Assembly (NCBI RefSeq): GCF_008329905.1
Contig: NZ_CP032155.1
Span: forward strand, 2,170,001-2,234,000
Length of the DNA: 64,000 nucleotides
From: Mycobacterium sp. ELW1
GTDB taxonomy: Bacteria > Actinomycetota > Actinomycetes > Mycobacteriales > Mycobacteriaceae
Direction: 5' to 3'
Of the stretch, positions 37,373 through 48,974 are shown piece after piece (position 1 is the stretch's first letter; each line of letters opens with the position of its first letter). The translations under genes were made by a program, and so were the position numbers. A model generated the notes under the pieces. It saw nothing but the letters and a program-made list of their open reading frames with translations, made no database searches and was not told where the DNA came from.

Positions 37373-40024
37373 GTGACCACGACTGACGACTCCCGCGCCG
37401 ACGCCCTGCCCAAGTCCTGGGATCCGGGTGCCGTAGAGGCGGAGATCTATCAGGGCTGGGTCGATGCCGGCTACTTCACGGCCGATGCCACGAGCGACAA
37501 GCCCGCGTATTCCATCGTGCTGCCACCGCCGAACGTCACCGGCAGTCTGCACATGGGGCACGCGCTGGACCACACGCTGATGGACGCGCTGACCCGGCGC
37601 AAGCGCATGCAGGGCTACGAGGTGCTGTGGCTGCCGGGAATGGATCACGCCGGGATCGCGACCCAGAGCGTCGTCGAAAAGCAGCTCGCCGTGGACGGCA
37701 AGACCAAAGAGGACTTCGGCCGCGAGTTGTTCGTCGACAAGGTCTGGGATTGGAAGCGCGAATCCGGCGGCACCATCGGCGGCCAGATGCGTGCGATCGG
37801 GGACGGCGTCGACTGGAGCCGGGACCGCTTCACCATGGACGACGGTCTGTCGCGGGCGGTGCGCACGATCTTCAAACGCCTCTACGACGCGGGCCTGATC
37901 TACCAGGCCGAGCGGCTGGTCAACTGGTCGCCGGTGCTGGAGACCGCGATCAGCGACCTCGAGGTCAAGTACGAGGACGTCGAGGGCGAGCTGGTGTCCT
38001 TCCGGTACGGGTCCTTGGACGACGAAGGTCCCCATATCACCGTGGCCACCACCCGGCTGGAGACGATGCTCGGCGACACCGCGATCGCGGTGCACCCCGA
38101 CGACGAGCGGTATCGGCACCTGGTCGGTCAGACGTTGCCGCATCCGTTCCTGGACCGGCAGATCATCATCGTCGCCGACGCGCATGTCGACCCCGAATTC
38201 GGTACCGGCGCAGTCAAAGTCACCCCCGCGCACGACCCGAACGACTTTGAGATCGGCCTGCGACACCAGCTGCCGATGCCGACGATGCTGGACACCAAGG
38301 GCCGGATCGCCGACACCGGAACGCAATTCGACGGTATGGACCGTTTCGAGGCGCGTGTCGCGGTGCGCGAGGCACTGGCCGCCCAGGGTCGCATCGTCGC
38401 CGAGAAGCGACCGTACCTGCACAGCGTCGGACATTCCGAGCGCAGCGGCGAGCCGATCGAACCGCGCCTGAGCCTGCAGTGGTGGGTGAAGGTCGAATCG
38501 CTGGCCAAGGCGGCCGGCGATGCGGTGCGCCAAGGCGACATCGTCATTCACCCGAAGAGTCTCGAGCCGCGCTGGTTCGGCTGGGTCGACGATATGCACG
38601 ACTGGACCATCTCTCGGCAACTGTGGTGGGGTCACCGCATTCCGATCTGGCACGGCCCCAATGGCGAACAGGTGTGCGTCGGGCCCGACGAGACCCCTCC
38701 GGAGGGCTGGGAGCAGGACCCCGACGTGCTGGACACGTGGTTCTCGTCGGCGCTGTGGCCGTTCTCCACGATGGGCTGGCCCGACCGCACGCCCGAGTTG
38801 GAGAAGTTTTATCCGACAAGCGTTTTGGTGACCGGATACGACATCCTGTTCTTCTGGGTGGCGCGCATGGTCATGTTCGGCACGTTCGTGTCGGGCGACG
38901 AGGCGATCACGCTGGACGGCGCGCGCGGGCCGCAGGTGCCGTTCGAGAACGTCTTCCTGCACGGGCTGATCCGCGACGAGCACGGCCGCAAGATGAGCAA
39001 GTCGAAGGGTAACGGCATCGATCCGCTGGATTGGGTCGAACAATTCGGTGCCGACGCGCTGCGATTCACCCTGGCCCGCGGTGCCAGCCCGGGCGGCGAC
39101 CTGTCCATCGGTGACGACGCCGCTCGCGCGTCGCGCAACTTCGCCACCAAGCTGTTCAACGCCACCCGTTTCGCGCTGATGAACGGCGCGGCCCCGGCGC
39201 AGTTGCCGGCTATCGCCGAGTTGACCGACGCCGATCGCTGGATTCTTGGCCGCCTGGAAGAGGTTCGCGCCGAAGTGGATTCGGCACTCGACGGCTACGA
39301 GTTCAGCCGAGCCTGCGAGTCGCTGTACCACTTCGCCTGGGACGAGTTCTGTGACTGGTATCTCGAATTGGCGAAAGTGCAGCTCGCTGAGCAGCTTTCG
39401 GATACCACCGCAGTGCTGGCCGCGGTGTTGGACACGCTGCTGAAGCTGCTGCACCCGGTGATGCCGTTCGTCACCGAGACGCTGTGGAAGGCGCTCACGG
39501 GCGGGGAATCGCTTGTGATCGCGCAGTGGCCGACCTCCTCGGGCCTCGCACTGGATACTGTTGCCGCCCAACGCATTGCCGATGTGCAGAAGCTGGTGAC
39601 CGAGATCCGGCGGTTCCGTAGCGACCAGGGCCTGGCCGATCGGCAGAAGGTGCCCGCCCGGCTGACCGGTCTCGACGCGGCCGGCCTCGGCGGCCAGGTT
39701 GCCCCGGTCGCCGCGCTGGCGTGGCTGACCGATGCGAGCGCGGACTTCAACGCCAGCGCGCACATCGAGGTGCGGCTGTCGGCCGGCACCGTCACCGTGG
39801 AGGTCGACACCTCCGGCACCGTCGACGTGGCCGCCGAACGCCGCCGGCTGGAAAAGGACCTGGCTGCCGCGAACAAGGAATTGGCCGGAACCACAGCCAA
39901 ACTCGACAACGAGGCGTTCCTGGCCAAGGCGCCCGACGACGTGGTCGCCAAGATCCGCGGTCGCCAGCAGCTGGCTGCCGAGGAAGTCGAGCGGATCACC
40001 GCCCGGCTGGCTGCACTGGCATGA
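37373..40024 (+). CDS. valS: Valyl-tRNA synthetase
   Basis: Class I aminoacyl-tRNA synthetase, 883 residues. [16 protein letters not shown] contains the HIGH-type motif (HMGH about 59-62) and KMSKS is at 540-544. The editing (CP1) domain, anticodon-binding domain and C-terminal coiled coil ([20 protein letters not shown]) are all present. ATGA overlap with folC shows coupled translation. This starts the conserved valS-folC-DUF4233-ndk block. Confidence 0.97.
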   Translation: MTTTDDSRADALPKSWDPGAVEAEIYQGWVDAGYFTADATSDKPAYSIVLPPPNVTGSLHMGHALDHTLMDALTRRKRMQGYEVLWLPGMDHAGIATQSVVEKQLAVDGKTKEDFGRELFVDKVWDWKRESGGTIGGQMRAIGDGVDWSRDRFTMDDGLSRAVRTIFKRLYDAGLIYQAERLVNWSPVLETAISDLEVKYEDVEGELVSFRYGSLDDEGPHITVATTRLETMLGDTAIAVHPDDERYRHLVGQTLPHPFLDRQIIIVADAHVDPEFGTGAVKVTPAHDPNDFEIGLRHQLPMPTMLDTKGRIADTGTQFDGMDRFEARVAVREALAAQGRIVAEKRPYLHSVGHSERSGEPIEPRLSLQWWVKVESLAKAAGDAVRQGDIVIHPKSLEPRWFGWVDDMHDWTISRQLWWGHRIPIWHGPNGEQVCVGPDETPPEGWEQDPDVLDTWFSSALWPFSTMGWPDRTPELEKFYPTSVLVTGYDILFFWVARMVMFGTFVSGDEAITLDGARGPQVPFENVFLHGLIRDEHGRKMSKSKGNGIDPLDWVEQFGADALRFTLARGASPGGDLSIGDDAARASRNFATKLFNATRFALMNGAAPAQLPAIAELTDADRWILGRLEEVRAEVDSALDGYEFSRACESLYHFAWDEFCDWYLELAKVQLAEQLSDTTAVLAAVLDTLLKLLHPVMPFVTETLWKALTGGESLVIAQWPTSSGLALDTVAAQRIADVQKLVTEIRRFRSDQGLADRQKVPARLTGLDAAGLGGQVAPVAALAWLTDASADFNASAHIEVRLSAGTVTVEVDTSGTVDVAAERRRLEKDLAAANKELAGTTAKLDNEAFLAKAPDDVVAKIRGRQQLAAEEVERITARLAALA

Positions 40025-41451
40025 CCGAGCCGCTGGACTGGCGACACGAGACCCCGTCGCCCACACCCGACGAGATCGCCGCACTGCTGCAGGTGGAGCA
40101 CCTGCTCGACCAGCGTTGGCCGGAAACAAAACTGGAGCCCAGCACCGCGCGCATCGAGGCGCTGATGGAGATGCTCGGCTCACCGCAGCTGAGTTACCCG
40201 TGCATCCACATCGCCGGGACCAACGGCAAGACGTCGGTGGCCCGCATCGTCGACGCCCTGCTGACCGCGTTCAGCCGCCGGACCGGACGGACCACCAGCC
40301 CGCACCTGCAGTCGGCGGTCGAGCGCATCGCGATCGACAACGAGCCGATCAGTCCGGCCCGTTACGTCGAGGTCTACCGCGAGATCGAGCCGTTCGTGCA
40401 GCTCGTCGACGCTCAGTCGCAACAAGACGGTGGCCCCGCGATGAGCAAGTTCGAGGTGCTGACCGCGATGGCGTTCGCCGCCTTCGCCGACGCGCCCGTC
40501 GACGTCGCCGTCGTCGAGGTGGGGATGGGCGGCCGCTGGGACGCCACCAACGTCGTCGACGCACCCGTCGCCGTGATCACCCCGATCGGCATCGATCACG
40601 CCGAATACCTCGGTGACACCATTGCCGAGATCGCGGCCGAGAAGGCCGGCATCATCGGGGCGCCGCGCGGGGATCTGGTGCAGACCGACACCGTCGCGGT
40701 GATCGGTCGCCAAGTCCCCGAGGCGATGGAAGTGCTTCTGGCCCAAGCCGTGAAGTCCGATGCCGCCGTCGCGCGGGAGGATTCCGAATTCGCGGTCCTG
40801 GGCCGCCAGGTCGCCATCGGGGGACAGGTGCTGCAACTACAGGGCCTGGGTGGGGTGTACTCCGACATCTTCCTGCCGCTGCACGGCGAGCATCAGGCTC
40901 ACAACGCTGTCGTCGCGCTCGCCGCGGTCGAGGCGTTGTTCGGCGCCGGAGCCGACCGCCAACTCGACATCGACACGGTGCGGGCCGGGTTCGCCGCGGC
41001 CGCCAGCCCGGGCCGCCTCGAGCGGATGCGCAGCGCGCCGACGGTGTTCCTCGACGCCGCCCACAACCCGGCCGGCGCCGCCGCGCTGGCCGACGCGCTC
41101 GCGTCGGAATTCGATTTCCGGTTCCTGGTCGGCGTGCTGTCGCTGATGGGAGACAAGGACGTCACCGGCATCCTCACCGCGCTGGAGCCGGCCTTCGACC
41201 AGGTCGTCGTCACCCACAACGGGTCACCCCGCGCGCTCGAGGTCGATGCGCTGGCGCTGCGGGCCGAGGAGATCTTCGGGCCGGACCGGGTGGCGCGGGC
41301 CGACACGCTGGCCGACGCCATCGAGGTCGCCACCGCGATGGTGGAGGATTCCGCCGCCGATGAGGGGTTGTCCGGGGCCGGAATCGTCATCACCGGGTCG
41401 GTGGTGACCGCGGGCGCGGCGCGCACCCTGTTCGGGAAGGACCCGCAATGA
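40021..41451 (+). CDS. folC: Dihydrofolate synthase / folylpolyglutamate synthase
   Basis: Adds glutamate to dihydropteroate/folates with ATP. 476 residues; P-loop [12 protein letters not shown] at about 64-75, and the downstream Mur-ligase-type domains ([31 protein letters not shown]). ATG 40021 overlaps the valS TGA; the open frame to 39721 is a valS shadow. ATGA overlap with the following membrane protein gene. Confidence 0.95.
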   Translation: MTEPLDWRHETPSPTPDEIAALLQVEHLLDQRWPETKLEPSTARIEALMEMLGSPQLSYPCIHIAGTNGKTSVARIVDALLTAFSRRTGRTTSPHLQSAVERIAIDNEPISPARYVEVYREIEPFVQLVDAQSQQDGGPAMSKFEVLTAMAFAAFADAPVDVAVVEVGMGGRWDATNVVDAPVAVITPIGIDHAEYLGDTIAEIAAEKAGIIGAPRGDLVQTDTVAVIGRQVPEAMEVLLAQAVKSDAAVAREDSEFAVLGRQVAIGGQVLQLQGLGGVYSDIFLPLHGEHQAHNAVVALAAVEALFGAGADRQLDIDTVRAGFAAAASPGRLERMRSAPTVFLDAAHNPAGAAALADALASEFDFRFLVGVLSLMGDKDVTGILTALEPAFDQVVVTHNGSPRALEVDALALRAEEIFGPDRVARADTLADAIEVATAMVEDSAADEGLSGAGIVITGSVVTAGAARTLFGKDPQ

Positions 41452-41840
41452 CCGAGACCCCGGCGGCTCCACCGGATCCGTGGAAGAGCTTCCGCGGGGT
41501 GATGGCCGGCACCCTCATCCTCGAGGCGATCGTCGTGCTGCTGGCGCTGCCGGTGGTCAGCATGGTCGGCGGCGGGCTGACCGGCTGGTCGACCGCCTAC
41601 CTGGTGGGGTTCGCGGTTTTCCTGGTGCTGCTGGCCGGTGTCCAGGGCAGGCCGTGGGCCATCTGGTGCAACCTCGCGGTGCAGCTGATCCTGGTCGCCG
41701 GGTTCTTCGTCTATCCGGCGGTCGGCATGGTCGGCCTGTTGTTCGTGGCGGTGTGGGCGATCCTCGCCTACCTGCGCGCCGAGGTGCTGCGCAGGCAGCG
41801 CCGCGGCCTGCTGCCCGGCCAGCAGCAACCTCCGGAATGA
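41448..41840 (+). CDS. DUF4233 membrane protein (Rv2446c-like)
   Basis: 130 residues with about four membrane segments ([71 protein letters not shown]). This conserved actinobacterial protein always sits between folC and ndk in mycobacteria. Function unknown. It is coupled to folC by an ATGA overlap. Confidence 0.88.
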   Translation: MTETPAAPPDPWKSFRGVMAGTLILEAIVVLLALPVVSMVGGGLTGWSTAYLVGFAVFLVLLAGVQGRPWAIWCNLAVQLILVAGFFVYPAVGMVGLLFVAVWAILAYLRAEVLRRQRRGLLPGQQQPPE

Positions 41841-41910
41841 CGGGTACGCTGTGCGCCGTGTCTGCGCCGGCGACGGTGCGGAGCGAAGCGATGAGGAGGA
41901 ACGGCGCCAG

Positions 41911-42324
41911 ATGACGACCGAGCGGACCCTGGTTCTGATCAAGCCTGACGGCGTGCAGCGGCAGGTGGTCGGGGAGATCATCAGCCGAATCGAGCGCAAA
42001 GGCCTCACCCTGGCTGCCCTGGAGCTCAAGCAGGTCAGCGACGAGCTGGCCCGCGCGCACTACGCCGAACACGACGGCAAGCCGTTCTTCGACTCGCTGC
42101 TGGAGTTCATCACCTCCGGCAAGGTTGTCGCGGCCGTCCTGGAGGGCCCCCGCGCGATCGCGGCGTTTCGGCAGCTCGCCGGTGGTACCGACCCGGTCGA
42201 GAAGGCCACGCCCGGCACCATCCGCGGCGACTTCGGCCTGGAAACCCAGTTCAACCTCGTGCACGGGTCGGACTCCCCGGAGTCGGCCGAACGCGAGATC
42301 AACCTCTGGTTTCCCAACTTCTGA
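41911..42324 (+). CDS. ndk: Nucleoside diphosphate kinase
   Basis: 137 residues, normal size. It exchanges phosphate between NTPs and NDPs through the phospho-His118 in [20 protein letters not shown] is the N-terminal signature. ATG 41911 has AGGAGGA at 41893-41899; the frame is open to 41851 in error. The leader contains GGAGCGAAGCGATGAGGAGG, a variant of the GCGAGCGAAGCGA motif also seen inside iolC. Confidence 0.95.
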   Translation: MTTERTLVLIKPDGVQRQVVGEIISRIERKGLTLAALELKQVSDELARAHYAEHDGKPFFDSLLEFITSGKVVAAVLEGPRAIAAFRQLAGGTDPVEKATPGTIRGDFGLETQFNLVHGSDSPESAEREINLWFPNF

Positions 42325-42609
42325 AGACACTTCCCACGCCACTGTCGTCCGAACCGCCCCCGCGGTGTGGGATACTGGCTGCGGGTGAGCCCTTAAAGCC
42401 CATCCGGATGAAGACTTACGACGTGCGCGACCACCACCAGGTGAGGCGCCGACCGTCACAGCCGTCATTCAGCCAGGCACCGAATTCGTTCGTTATGAGC
42501 CGTTCGGAGCGAGACCAATAAACAAGTCCGGGGAAAGTTACCGGGCACATAGCGGAAGCCCTCGCGTGGCCGCGTCGAAATGACGCGCCCGGGGGCTTGA
42601 GGAGAATAC
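42325..42609 (+). promoter_or_regulatory. rne promoter region and long leader
   Basis: 285 bp without a gene. GATACT at 42371-42376 is a plausible -10, which would give an rne leader of about 225 bases. A long 5' UTR of similar size is reported for M. smegmatis rne. The leader includes the compound hairpin AAGCCC...GGGCTT at about 42557-42600 enclosing GCGTC-gaaat-GACGC. It may serve autoregulation or terminate ndk transcripts. Confidence 0.45.
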
Positions 42610-45576
42610 GTGGCCAACGATGACCTCTATCAGGATCTACCCGAAAACCCCACCTCGCCAGAGTGGGAACCCCCGGCGCCAGCCGCGGGTGACGAGTTGC
42701 CCGAACGCTTGAGAGTCCATTCGCTGGCTCGGGTGCTCGGCACCACCAGCAGGCGGGTGCTCGACGCCCTCAGCGAGCTCGACGGCCGCACCCGCAGCCC
42801 ACACTCCAGCGTCGACCGCACCGATGCGGTACGCGTGCGCGACGTGCTGGCGGCGGCTGCTCCCGAGGACACCGCCGCTGAGCCCGTCGAGGCCGCTGCC
42901 GTCGTGGCGGAGGAGACCACCCCCGAGGCGGCTTCCGGCGCTCCGGAAATGCCCGACGTCCCCGAGACACCCGACACGGCTGAGGAGCCGGAGTCGCGGC
43001 TGATCCTGGAGACCACCGTCGTCGAGACGGTCGAGACTGTCGAGCAGGCGGCCTACATGCCGCTGTTCGTCGCCCCGCAGCCGGTCGAGGTCGAACGCAA
43101 GCCCCGGGTCGTGGTGGACGACGACGAGGACGACGAGGACGACGACGAGGACGACACGGACGAGTCCGGCGGCGAAACCGACGGTGACCAGTCCGAACGT
43201 CCCGCCAACCGCCGCCGCCGTCGCGGCCGGCGCGGCCGCGGCCGTGGCCGGGGTGAGCAGGGCGGCGCCGACGGCGAGAACGGCGACGACTCCGAGGCGG
43301 CCGACGAGACCGCGGAGTCCGGTGAGGAGTCCGAGAGCGACGACGACGACAGCGACGACGAGGCCAGCACCGGTGAAGGCGCGACCCGCCGGCGCCGTCG
43401 CCGCCGACGCCGCAAGACCGGCGGCGGCGATGATTCCGACAACGGATCGTCCGACGACCCGCCGAACACCGTCGTCCACGAACGTGCCCCGCGCGCCAAG
43501 GCCGAGCGTGACCCGGACGCGATCCAGGGCATCAGCGGCTCCACCCGGCTGGAAGCCAAACGCCAGCGCCGCCGCGACGGCCGCGACGCCGGTCGCCGGC
43601 GTCCGCCGATCCTGTCCGAGGCCGAATTCCTGGCCCGACGGGAGGCCGTCGACCGCGTGATGGTGGTGCGCGACAAGATCCGCACCGAACCGCCGCACGA
43701 GGGCGCCCGCTACACGCAGATCGCGGTCATGGAAGACGGCGTCGTCGTCGAGCACTTCGTGACCTCGGCCGCTTCGGCTTCTCTGGTCGGCAACATCTAC
43801 CTCGGCATCGTGCAGAACGTGCTGCCCTCGATGGAGGCGGCGTTCGTCGACATCGGCCGCGGCCGCAACGGCGTGCTCTACGCCGGTGAGGTGAACTGGG
43901 AAGCCGCCGGCCTCGGCGGCGCGCAGCGCAAGATCGAACAGGCCCTCAAACCCGGTGACTACGTCGTCGTCCAGGTCAGCAAGGACCCGGTCGGCCACAA
44001 GGGCGCCAGGCTCACCACCCAGGTGTCACTGGCCGGGCGCTACCTCGTCTACGTGCCGGGCGCGTCGTCGACCGGGATCAGCCGCAAGCTGCCCGACACC
44101 GAACGTCAGCGGCTCAAGGAAATCCTGCGCGACGTGGTGCCCGACGACGCCGGCGTGATCATCCGGACGGCATCGGAAGGCGTCAAGGAAGAAGACATCC
44201 GCGGCGACGTCACCCGGCTGCAGGAACGCTGGAACACGATCGCGGCCGAAGCCGAGCGGGTCAAGGGAAACAAGGCCGGCGCTGCGATCGCGCTCTACGA
44301 AGAGCCCGACGTGCTGGTCAAGGTCATCCGCGACCTGTTCAACGAAGACTTCTCCGGGCTGATCGTCTCCGGCGACGACGCCTGGCAGACCATCAACGAT
44401 TACGTCAGTTCCGTTGCGCCCGACCTGGTTTCGAAGCTGACCAAGTACGAGCCCGCGGGCGGGCCGGACGGTCCGGATGTGTTCGCCGTGCACCGCATCG
44501 ACGAGCAGCTGGCCAAGGCGCTGGACCGCAAGGTGTGGCTGCCCTCGGGCGGCACGCTGGTGATCGACCGCACCGAGGCGATGACGGTCGTCGACGTCAA
44601 CACCGGCAAGTTCACCGGCGCCGGCGGCAACCTCGAGCAGACGGTCACCAAGAACAATCTCGAGGCGGCCGAGGAGATCGTGCGCCAGCTGCGGCTGCGC
44701 GATATCGGCGGCATCGTGGTCATCGACTTCATCGACATGGTGCTGGAGTCCAACCGCGATCTCGTGTTGCGGCGTCTCACCGAGGCGCTGGGCCGGGACC
44801 GTACCCGCCATCAGGTGTCGGAGGTGACGTCGCTGGGCCTGGTCCAGCTGACCCGCAAGCGGCTGGGCACCGGCCTGATCGAGGCGTTCTCCACCACCTG
44901 TACGCACTGCAGTGGCCGCGGCATCGTGCTGCATGCCGATCCTGTCGACACCACCCAGGCGGCCGGGCGTAAGTCCGAGTCCGGCAATGGCGGTGCCGGC
45001 GGCGGCGGTGGACGGCGCGGCAAGCGGGGCAAACGTGGCCGCGCCGAAGAGGCGCCGGTGGCGAAGGTGCCCCAGCACAGCACTGAGCATCCGATGTTCA
45101 AGGCGATGGCAGCCGCCAACGGCAAGCACGAGGATGACGAGGCCGAAGAAGAACTGGCCGACGAGATCGAGCGGGAGACCGAGGCCGACGACCTCGACGC
45201 ATCGGACGATACCGCCGAGCAGGTCGCCCAGGAGGTCGCCGACGAGGATCTCGATGACGACTCCGACGACGACGATGATTCCGATGACGACGACGAGTCC
45301 GATGACGACGAGTCCGATGACGACGACGAGGACGAGGACGACGAGATCGACGTCGACCTGGACGAAGACGACGAGGACCTCGACGAAGTCAGCCTGGATG
45401 TCGACGATGACGAAGACGACGACGAGTCTGAGGATGACGACGACGACCTCGACGACGAGGACGACGCCGACTCCGACGACTTCGGCCAACCGGTCGTGAC
45501 CTCGGCACCTGCGGCGTCGGCACGCCGGCCGCGGCGCCGGTCGGCGGCCCGACCAGCGGGCCCGCCGACCTCCTAG
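42610..45576 (+). CDS. rne: Ribonuclease E/G
   Basis: Endoribonuclease for mRNA decay and rRNA maturation, 988 residues. The N-terminal ~340 residues are disordered: Ala/Glu-rich, then an Asp/Glu run, then Arg/Gly-rich RRRRGRRGRGRGRG, another acid run and RRRRRRRRRR. The catalytic core follows with an S1 domain (about 365-440; SMEAAFVDIGRGRNGVLY), the DNase I-like Asp residues in VVDVNTGKF (about 660) and VVIDFIDM (about 704), and the zinc-link CTHCSGRG near 764. The C-terminus is extremely acidic (dozens of consecutive Asp/Glu). GTG 42610 has TGAGGAGAA upstream. Confidence 0.95.
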   Translation: MANDDLYQDLPENPTSPEWEPPAPAAGDELPERLRVHSLARVLGTTSRRVLDALSELDGRTRSPHSSVDRTDAVRVRDVLAAAAPEDTAAEPVEAAAVVAEETTPEAASGAPEMPDVPETPDTAEEPESRLILETTVVETVETVEQAAYMPLFVAPQPVEVERKPRVVVDDDEDDEDDDEDDTDESGGETDGDQSERPANRRRRRGRRGRGRGRGEQGGADGENGDDSEAADETAESGEESESDDDDSDDEASTGEGATRRRRRRRRRKTGGGDDSDNGSSDDPPNTVVHERAPRAKAERDPDAIQGISGSTRLEAKRQRRRDGRDAGRRRPPILSEAEFLARREAVDRVMVVRDKIRTEPPHEGARYTQIAVMEDGVVVEHFVTSAASASLVGNIYLGIVQNVLPSMEAAFVDIGRGRNGVLYAGEVNWEAAGLGGAQRKIEQALKPGDYVVVQVSKDPVGHKGARLTTQVSLAGRYLVYVPGASSTGISRKLPDTERQRLKEILRDVVPDDAGVIIRTASEGVKEEDIRGDVTRLQERWNTIAAEAERVKGNKAGAAIALYEEPDVLVKVIRDLFNEDFSGLIVSGDDAWQTINDYVSSVAPDLVSKLTKYEPAGGPDGPDVFAVHRIDEQLAKALDRKVWLPSGGTLVIDRTEAMTVVDVNTGKFTGAGGNLEQTVTKNNLEAAEEIVRQLRLRDIGGIVVIDFIDMVLESNRDLVLRRLTEALGRDRTRHQVSEVTSLGLVQLTRKRLGTGLIEAFSTTCTHCSGRGIVLHADPVDTTQAAGRKSESGNGGAGGGGGRRGKRGKRGRAEEAPVAKVPQHSTEHPMFKAMAAANGKHEDDEAEEELADEIERETEADDLDASDDTAEQVAQEVADEDLDDDSDDDDDSDDDDESDDDESDDDDEDEDDEIDVDLDEDDEDLDEVSLDVDDDEDDDESEDDDDDLDDEDDADSDDFGQPVVTSAPAASARRPRRRSAARPAGPPTS

Positions 45577-45585
45577 GGTGGCGGT

Positions 45586-45615
45586 TTGACCCTCCCGGTG
45601 CTGGTCACGTACCCT
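45586..45615 (+). promoter_or_regulatory. rplU-rpmA promoter
   Basis: TTGACC (45586-45591), an 18-base spacer and TACCCT (45610-45615) match the mycobacterial sigma-A pattern. It starts just after the rne stop and gives a leader of about 115 bases before rplU. Confidence 0.55.
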
Positions 45616-45735
45616 TGACCAGTTGTCGCCAGGCGTCCGTCGCCGGTGGCAGCGGGCTCAAGATCCCGCACCCCAAGACCCGCGCACGCAGCTTCGGTTA
45701 GCGCGCGCCCGCAGAGCAAGAGCGAAGGACCCACA

Positions 45736-46059
45736 ATGGCAGGCGATAAGGTCACGTACGCAATCGTCAAGACCGGCGGCAAGCAGTACAAGGTCGCCGT
45801 CGGCGACATCGTCAAGGTCGAGAAGCTCGAGGTCGAGGCCGGCGCGTCCGTTTCGCTGCCCGTCGCCCTCGTTGTCGACGGCGCCACGGTGACCACCGAC
45901 GCCAAGGCCCTGGAGAAGGTCGCGGTCACCGGTGAGGTGCTCGAGCACACCAAGGGCCCGAAGATCCGCATCCACAAGTTCAAGAACAAGACCGGTTACC
46001 ACAAGCGGCAGGGGCACCGTCAGCCGCTGACCGTGCTCAAGGTCACCGGAATCAAGTAG
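45736..46059 (+). CDS. rplU: 50S ribosomal protein L21
   Basis: 107 residues, with [20 protein letters not shown] at the N-terminus and the C-terminal [19 protein letters not shown] that binds 23S rRNA. ATG 45736 is the start; the open frame to 45646 runs through the leader. rpmA follows after 19 bp. Confidence 0.97.
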   Translation: MAGDKVTYAIVKTGGKQYKVAVGDIVKVEKLEVEAGASVSLPVALVVDGATVTTDAKALEKVAVTGEVLEHTKGPKIRIHKFKNKTGYHKRQGHRQPLTVLKVTGIK

Positions 46060-46078
46060 CGACAGGGAGCAATCTGAC

Positions 46079-46342
46079 ATGGCACACAAGAAGGGCGCTT
46101 CCAGCTCACGCAACGGTCGCGACTCCAATGCTCAGCGCCTTGGCGTCAAGCGCTTCGGCGGTCAGCTCGTCAAGGCCGGCGAGATCCTCGTCCGCCAGCG
46201 TGGCACCCACTTCCACCCGGGCGTGAACGTCGGTCGCGGCGGTGACGACACCCTGTTCGCCACGGCCCCCGGCCTGGTGGAGTTCGGCGTCAAGCGCGGC
46301 CGCAAGACCGTCAACATCGTTCGCGCCGCGCGACCGGAGTAG
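46079..46342 (+). CDS. rpmA: 50S ribosomal protein L27
   Basis: 87 residues, beginning [20 protein letters not shown], whose N-terminal tail reaches the peptidyl-transferase centre. [18 protein letters not shown] is the family signature. The start has an AGGGAG ribosome binding site. No N-terminal extension as found in Firmicutes. Confidence 0.97.
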   Translation: MAHKKGASSSRNGRDSNAQRLGVKRFGGQLVKAGEILVRQRGTHFHPGVNVGRGGDDTLFATAPGLVEFGVKRGRKTVNIVRAARPE

Positions 46343-46352
46343 GTCTGCATCG

Positions 46353-46408
46353 CGAGTGTGAATCCACTGCGAGGTCCAGACCCATAACTCGCATCAGATT
46401 CACACTCG
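46353..46408. repeat. Nested palindromic element between rpmA and obg
   Basis: Outer arms CGAGTGTGAATC (46353-46364) and GATTCACACTCG (46397-46408) are perfect. Inside, TGCGAG (46368-46373) pairs with CTCGCA (46388-46393). The whole forms a long hairpin of 56 bases without a T-run. It may attenuate read-through into obg or be a dispersed mini-element like that at 3408-3470. Confidence 0.6.
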
Positions 46409-46428
46409 ACGATTGAAAGGACGCTCCG

Positions 46429-47877
46429 ATGCCTCGTTTCGTCGATCGCGTCGTCATCCATGCCCGCGCGGGCAGCGGTGGAAACGGCTGCGCCTCGGTC
46501 CACCGGGAGAAATTCAAGCCACTCGGTGGGCCTGACGGCGGTAACGGCGGGCGCGGCGGCAGCGTCGTGCTCATCGTGGACCCGCAGGTGCACACCCTGC
46601 TCGACTTCCACTTCCACCCGCATGTCGCGGCTCAGTCCGGCACGCAGGGGATGGGCAGTAACCGCGAGGGCGCCAACGGCGCCGATCTCGAGGTGAAGGT
46701 TCCCGACGGCACCGTCGTGCTCGATTCCGACGGGCGGCTGCTGGCCGACCTGGTCGGTGCGGGCACCCGTTTCGTCGCCGCCGAAGGCGGCCGCGGCGGG
46801 CTGGGGAACGCCGCCTTGGCCTCGCGGGCCCGCAAAGCTCCGGGGTTCGCGCTGCTCGGCGAGAAGGGTGAGGAACGCGAACTCACCCTGGAACTCAAGA
46901 CGGTCGCCGACGTCGGTCTGATCGGGTTCCCGTCGGCAGGCAAATCCTCACTGGTGTCGGTGATCTCGGCGGCCAAGCCCAAGATCGCGGACTACCCGTT
47001 CACCACCCTGGTGCCCAATCTCGGTGTCGTCTCGGCCGGTGACCACACGTTCACCGTCGCCGACGTCCCCGGCTTGATCCCCGGCGCCTCGGAAGGTCGC
47101 GGTCTCGGCCTGGACTTCCTGCGCCACATCGAACGCTGCGCACTACTGGTGCACGTGGTCGACTGTGCCACCCTCGAACCGGGTCGCGACCCGATCTCCG
47201 ACATCGACGCCCTGGAAGCCGAGCTGGCCGCGTATCGCCCGACGCTGCAAGGTGATACGACGCTGGGTGACCTGGCCGACCGGCCGCGGGCGGTGGTGCT
47301 CAACAAGATCGACGTTCCCGAGGCCAGGGAACTGGCCGACTTCGTGCGCCCCGACATCGAGGCGCGCGGCTGGCCGGTCTTCGAGGTGTCGACCGTGAGC
47401 CGGGAAGGCTTGCGCGAGTTGACTTTCGCGCTGTGGGACATGGTGGCGGCCTACCAGGCGGCCCAGCCCGAGGTGGTGCCGCGCCGCCCGGTGATCCGGC
47501 CGGTCCCGGTCGACCAGACCGGGTTCACCGTCGAGGCCGACCCGCACAACTCCGGCGGTTTCGTGGTGCGTGGTGTGCGGCCCGAACGGTGGATCGCTCA
47601 AACGAACTTCGACAACGACGAAGCCGTCGGCTACCTCGGCGACCGGCTTGCCCGCCTCGGGGTGGAGGACCAATTGCGCAAACTCGGCGCCAAACCGGGT
47701 TGCGCGGTCACCATCGGCGACATGACGTTCGACTGGGAGCCGCAGACTCCGGCGGGTGTCGACGTCGTACCGACCGGCCGTGGCACCGATGCCCGGCTTG
47801 AGCAGACCGACCGGATCGGTGCCGACGAGCGCAAGGAGGCGCGCCGCCAGCGTCGTGAGCACGAGGGCGAAGCGTGA
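46429..47877 (+). CDS. obgE: Obg family GTPase (CgtA)
   Basis: 482 residues. The glycine-rich Obg domain (about 1-160; [20 protein letters not shown]) is followed by the G domain with [10 protein letters not shown] (about 166-175), DVPGL and NKID (292-295), and a C-terminal OCT domain plus a basic tail. It takes part in 50S ribosome assembly and stress signalling. ATG 46429 has AAAGGA upstream. GTGA overlap with proB. Confidence 0.96.
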   Translation: MPRFVDRVVIHARAGSGGNGCASVHREKFKPLGGPDGGNGGRGGSVVLIVDPQVHTLLDFHFHPHVAAQSGTQGMGSNREGANGADLEVKVPDGTVVLDSDGRLLADLVGAGTRFVAAEGGRGGLGNAALASRARKAPGFALLGEKGEERELTLELKTVADVGLIGFPSAGKSSLVSVISAAKPKIADYPFTTLVPNLGVVSAGDHTFTVADVPGLIPGASEGRGLGLDFLRHIERCALLVHVVDCATLEPGRDPISDIDALEAELAAYRPTLQGDTTLGDLADRPRAVVLNKIDVPEARELADFVRPDIEARGWPVFEVSTVSREGLRELTFALWDMVAAYQAAQPEVVPRRPVIRPVPVDQTGFTVEADPHNSGGFVVRGVRPERWIAQTNFDNDEAVGYLGDRLARLGVEDQLRKLGAKPGCAVTIGDMTFDWEPQTPAGVDVVPTGRGTDARLEQTDRIGADERKEARRQRREHEGEA

Positions 47878-48974
47878 GCCAGTACCGCGACGCCGTGCGC
47901 TCGGCGCGCAGCGTCGTCGTCAAGATCGGCACCACGGCACTGACCACGAAATCCGGGTTGTTCGACGCCGGCCGGCTGGCGAAGCTGGTCGAGGCGATCG
48001 AGGCACGGATGAAGGCCGGCTCCGACGTGGTGATCGTGTCCTCGGGTGCGATCGCCGCCGGGATCGAGCCGCTCGGGCTGAACCGGCGCCCCACCGATCT
48101 CGCGACCAAGCAGGCTGCCGCCAGCGTCGGGCAGGTCGCGTTGGTCAACGCGTGGAGTGCGGCCTTCGCCCGCTACGACCGCACCGTCGGCCAGGTGCTG
48201 CTGACCGCGCATGACATCTCGATGCGGGTGCAGCACACGAACGCTCAGCGCACCCTGAACCGGCTGCGCTCACTGCACGCGGTGGCGATCGTCAACGAGA
48301 ACGACACGGTGGCCACCAACGAGATTCGCTTCGGCGACAACGATCGGCTCTCGGCGCTGGTGGCCCACCTCGTCGGCGCCGACGCGCTGATCCTGCTGTC
48401 CGACATCGACGGGCTGTATGACGCCGACCCGCGCAAGTCGGACGCCCGCTTCATCCCGGAAGTGACCGGGCCCGACGACCTCGGCGGAGTGGTGGCCGGT
48501 GAGGGCAGCCGGCTGGGCACCGGGGGGATGCGCTCCAAACTGTCCTCGGCGCTGCTCGCCGCAGACGCCGGAGTTCCGGTGCTGCTGGCCGCGTCGGTCG
48601 ATGCCGACGCCGCCCTGACCGACGCATCGGTGGGCACGGTGTTCGCGCCGCGGCCCGACCGGATGTCGGCGCGGCGATTCTGGGTTCGCTACGCGGCCGA
48701 AGCGTCCGGTGCACTCACGCTCGATCCCGGGGCGGTCCGCGCGGTGGTCAAGCAGCGCCGGTCACTGCTGGCTGCGGGGATCACCGGGGTGTCGGGCCGG
48801 TTCTTCGGCGGCGACGTCGTCGAACTGCGCGACACCGACGGTGAGATGGTCGCCCGCGGGGTGGTGGCCTACGACGCCGGCGAGCTGACGACCATGATCG
48901 GCCGCTCGACGTCGGACCTGCCGGCCGACATGCGCCGTCCCGCAGTGCACGCCGACGATCTGGTGGCCGTCTAG
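47874..48974 (+). CDS. proB: Glutamate 5-kinase
   Basis: First step of proline synthesis, 366 residues. The amino-acid kinase domain ([59 protein letters not shown]) is followed by a C-terminal PUA domain (about 275-360). It is translationally coupled to obg. Its TAG stop overlaps the stop of the convergent sirtuin gene in a shared CTAG. Confidence 0.96.
   Translation: MSQYRDAVRSARSVVVKIGTTALTTKSGLFDAGRLAKLVEAIEARMKAGSDVVIVSSGAIAAGIEPLGLNRRPTDLATKQAAASVGQVALVNAWSAAFARYDRTVGQVLLTAHDISMRVQHTNAQRTLNRLRSLHAVAIVNENDTVATNEIRFGDNDRLSALVAHLVGADALILLSDIDGLYDADPRKSDARFIPEVTGPDDLGGVVAGEGSRLGTGGMRSKLSSALLAADAGVPVLLAASVDADAALTDASVGTVFAPRPDRMSARRFWVRYAAEASGALTLDPGAVRAVVKQRRSLLAAGITGVSGRFFGGDVVELRDTDGEMVARGVVAYDAGELTTMIGRSTSDLPADMRRPAVHADDLVAV

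Noticed and set aside
44026..45489. 487-codon minus-strand open frame in rne, hydrophobic at its start
   Set aside because: The Val/Ile runs are simply the reverse complement of the Asp-coding GAC/GAT repeats of the acidic RNase E tail.
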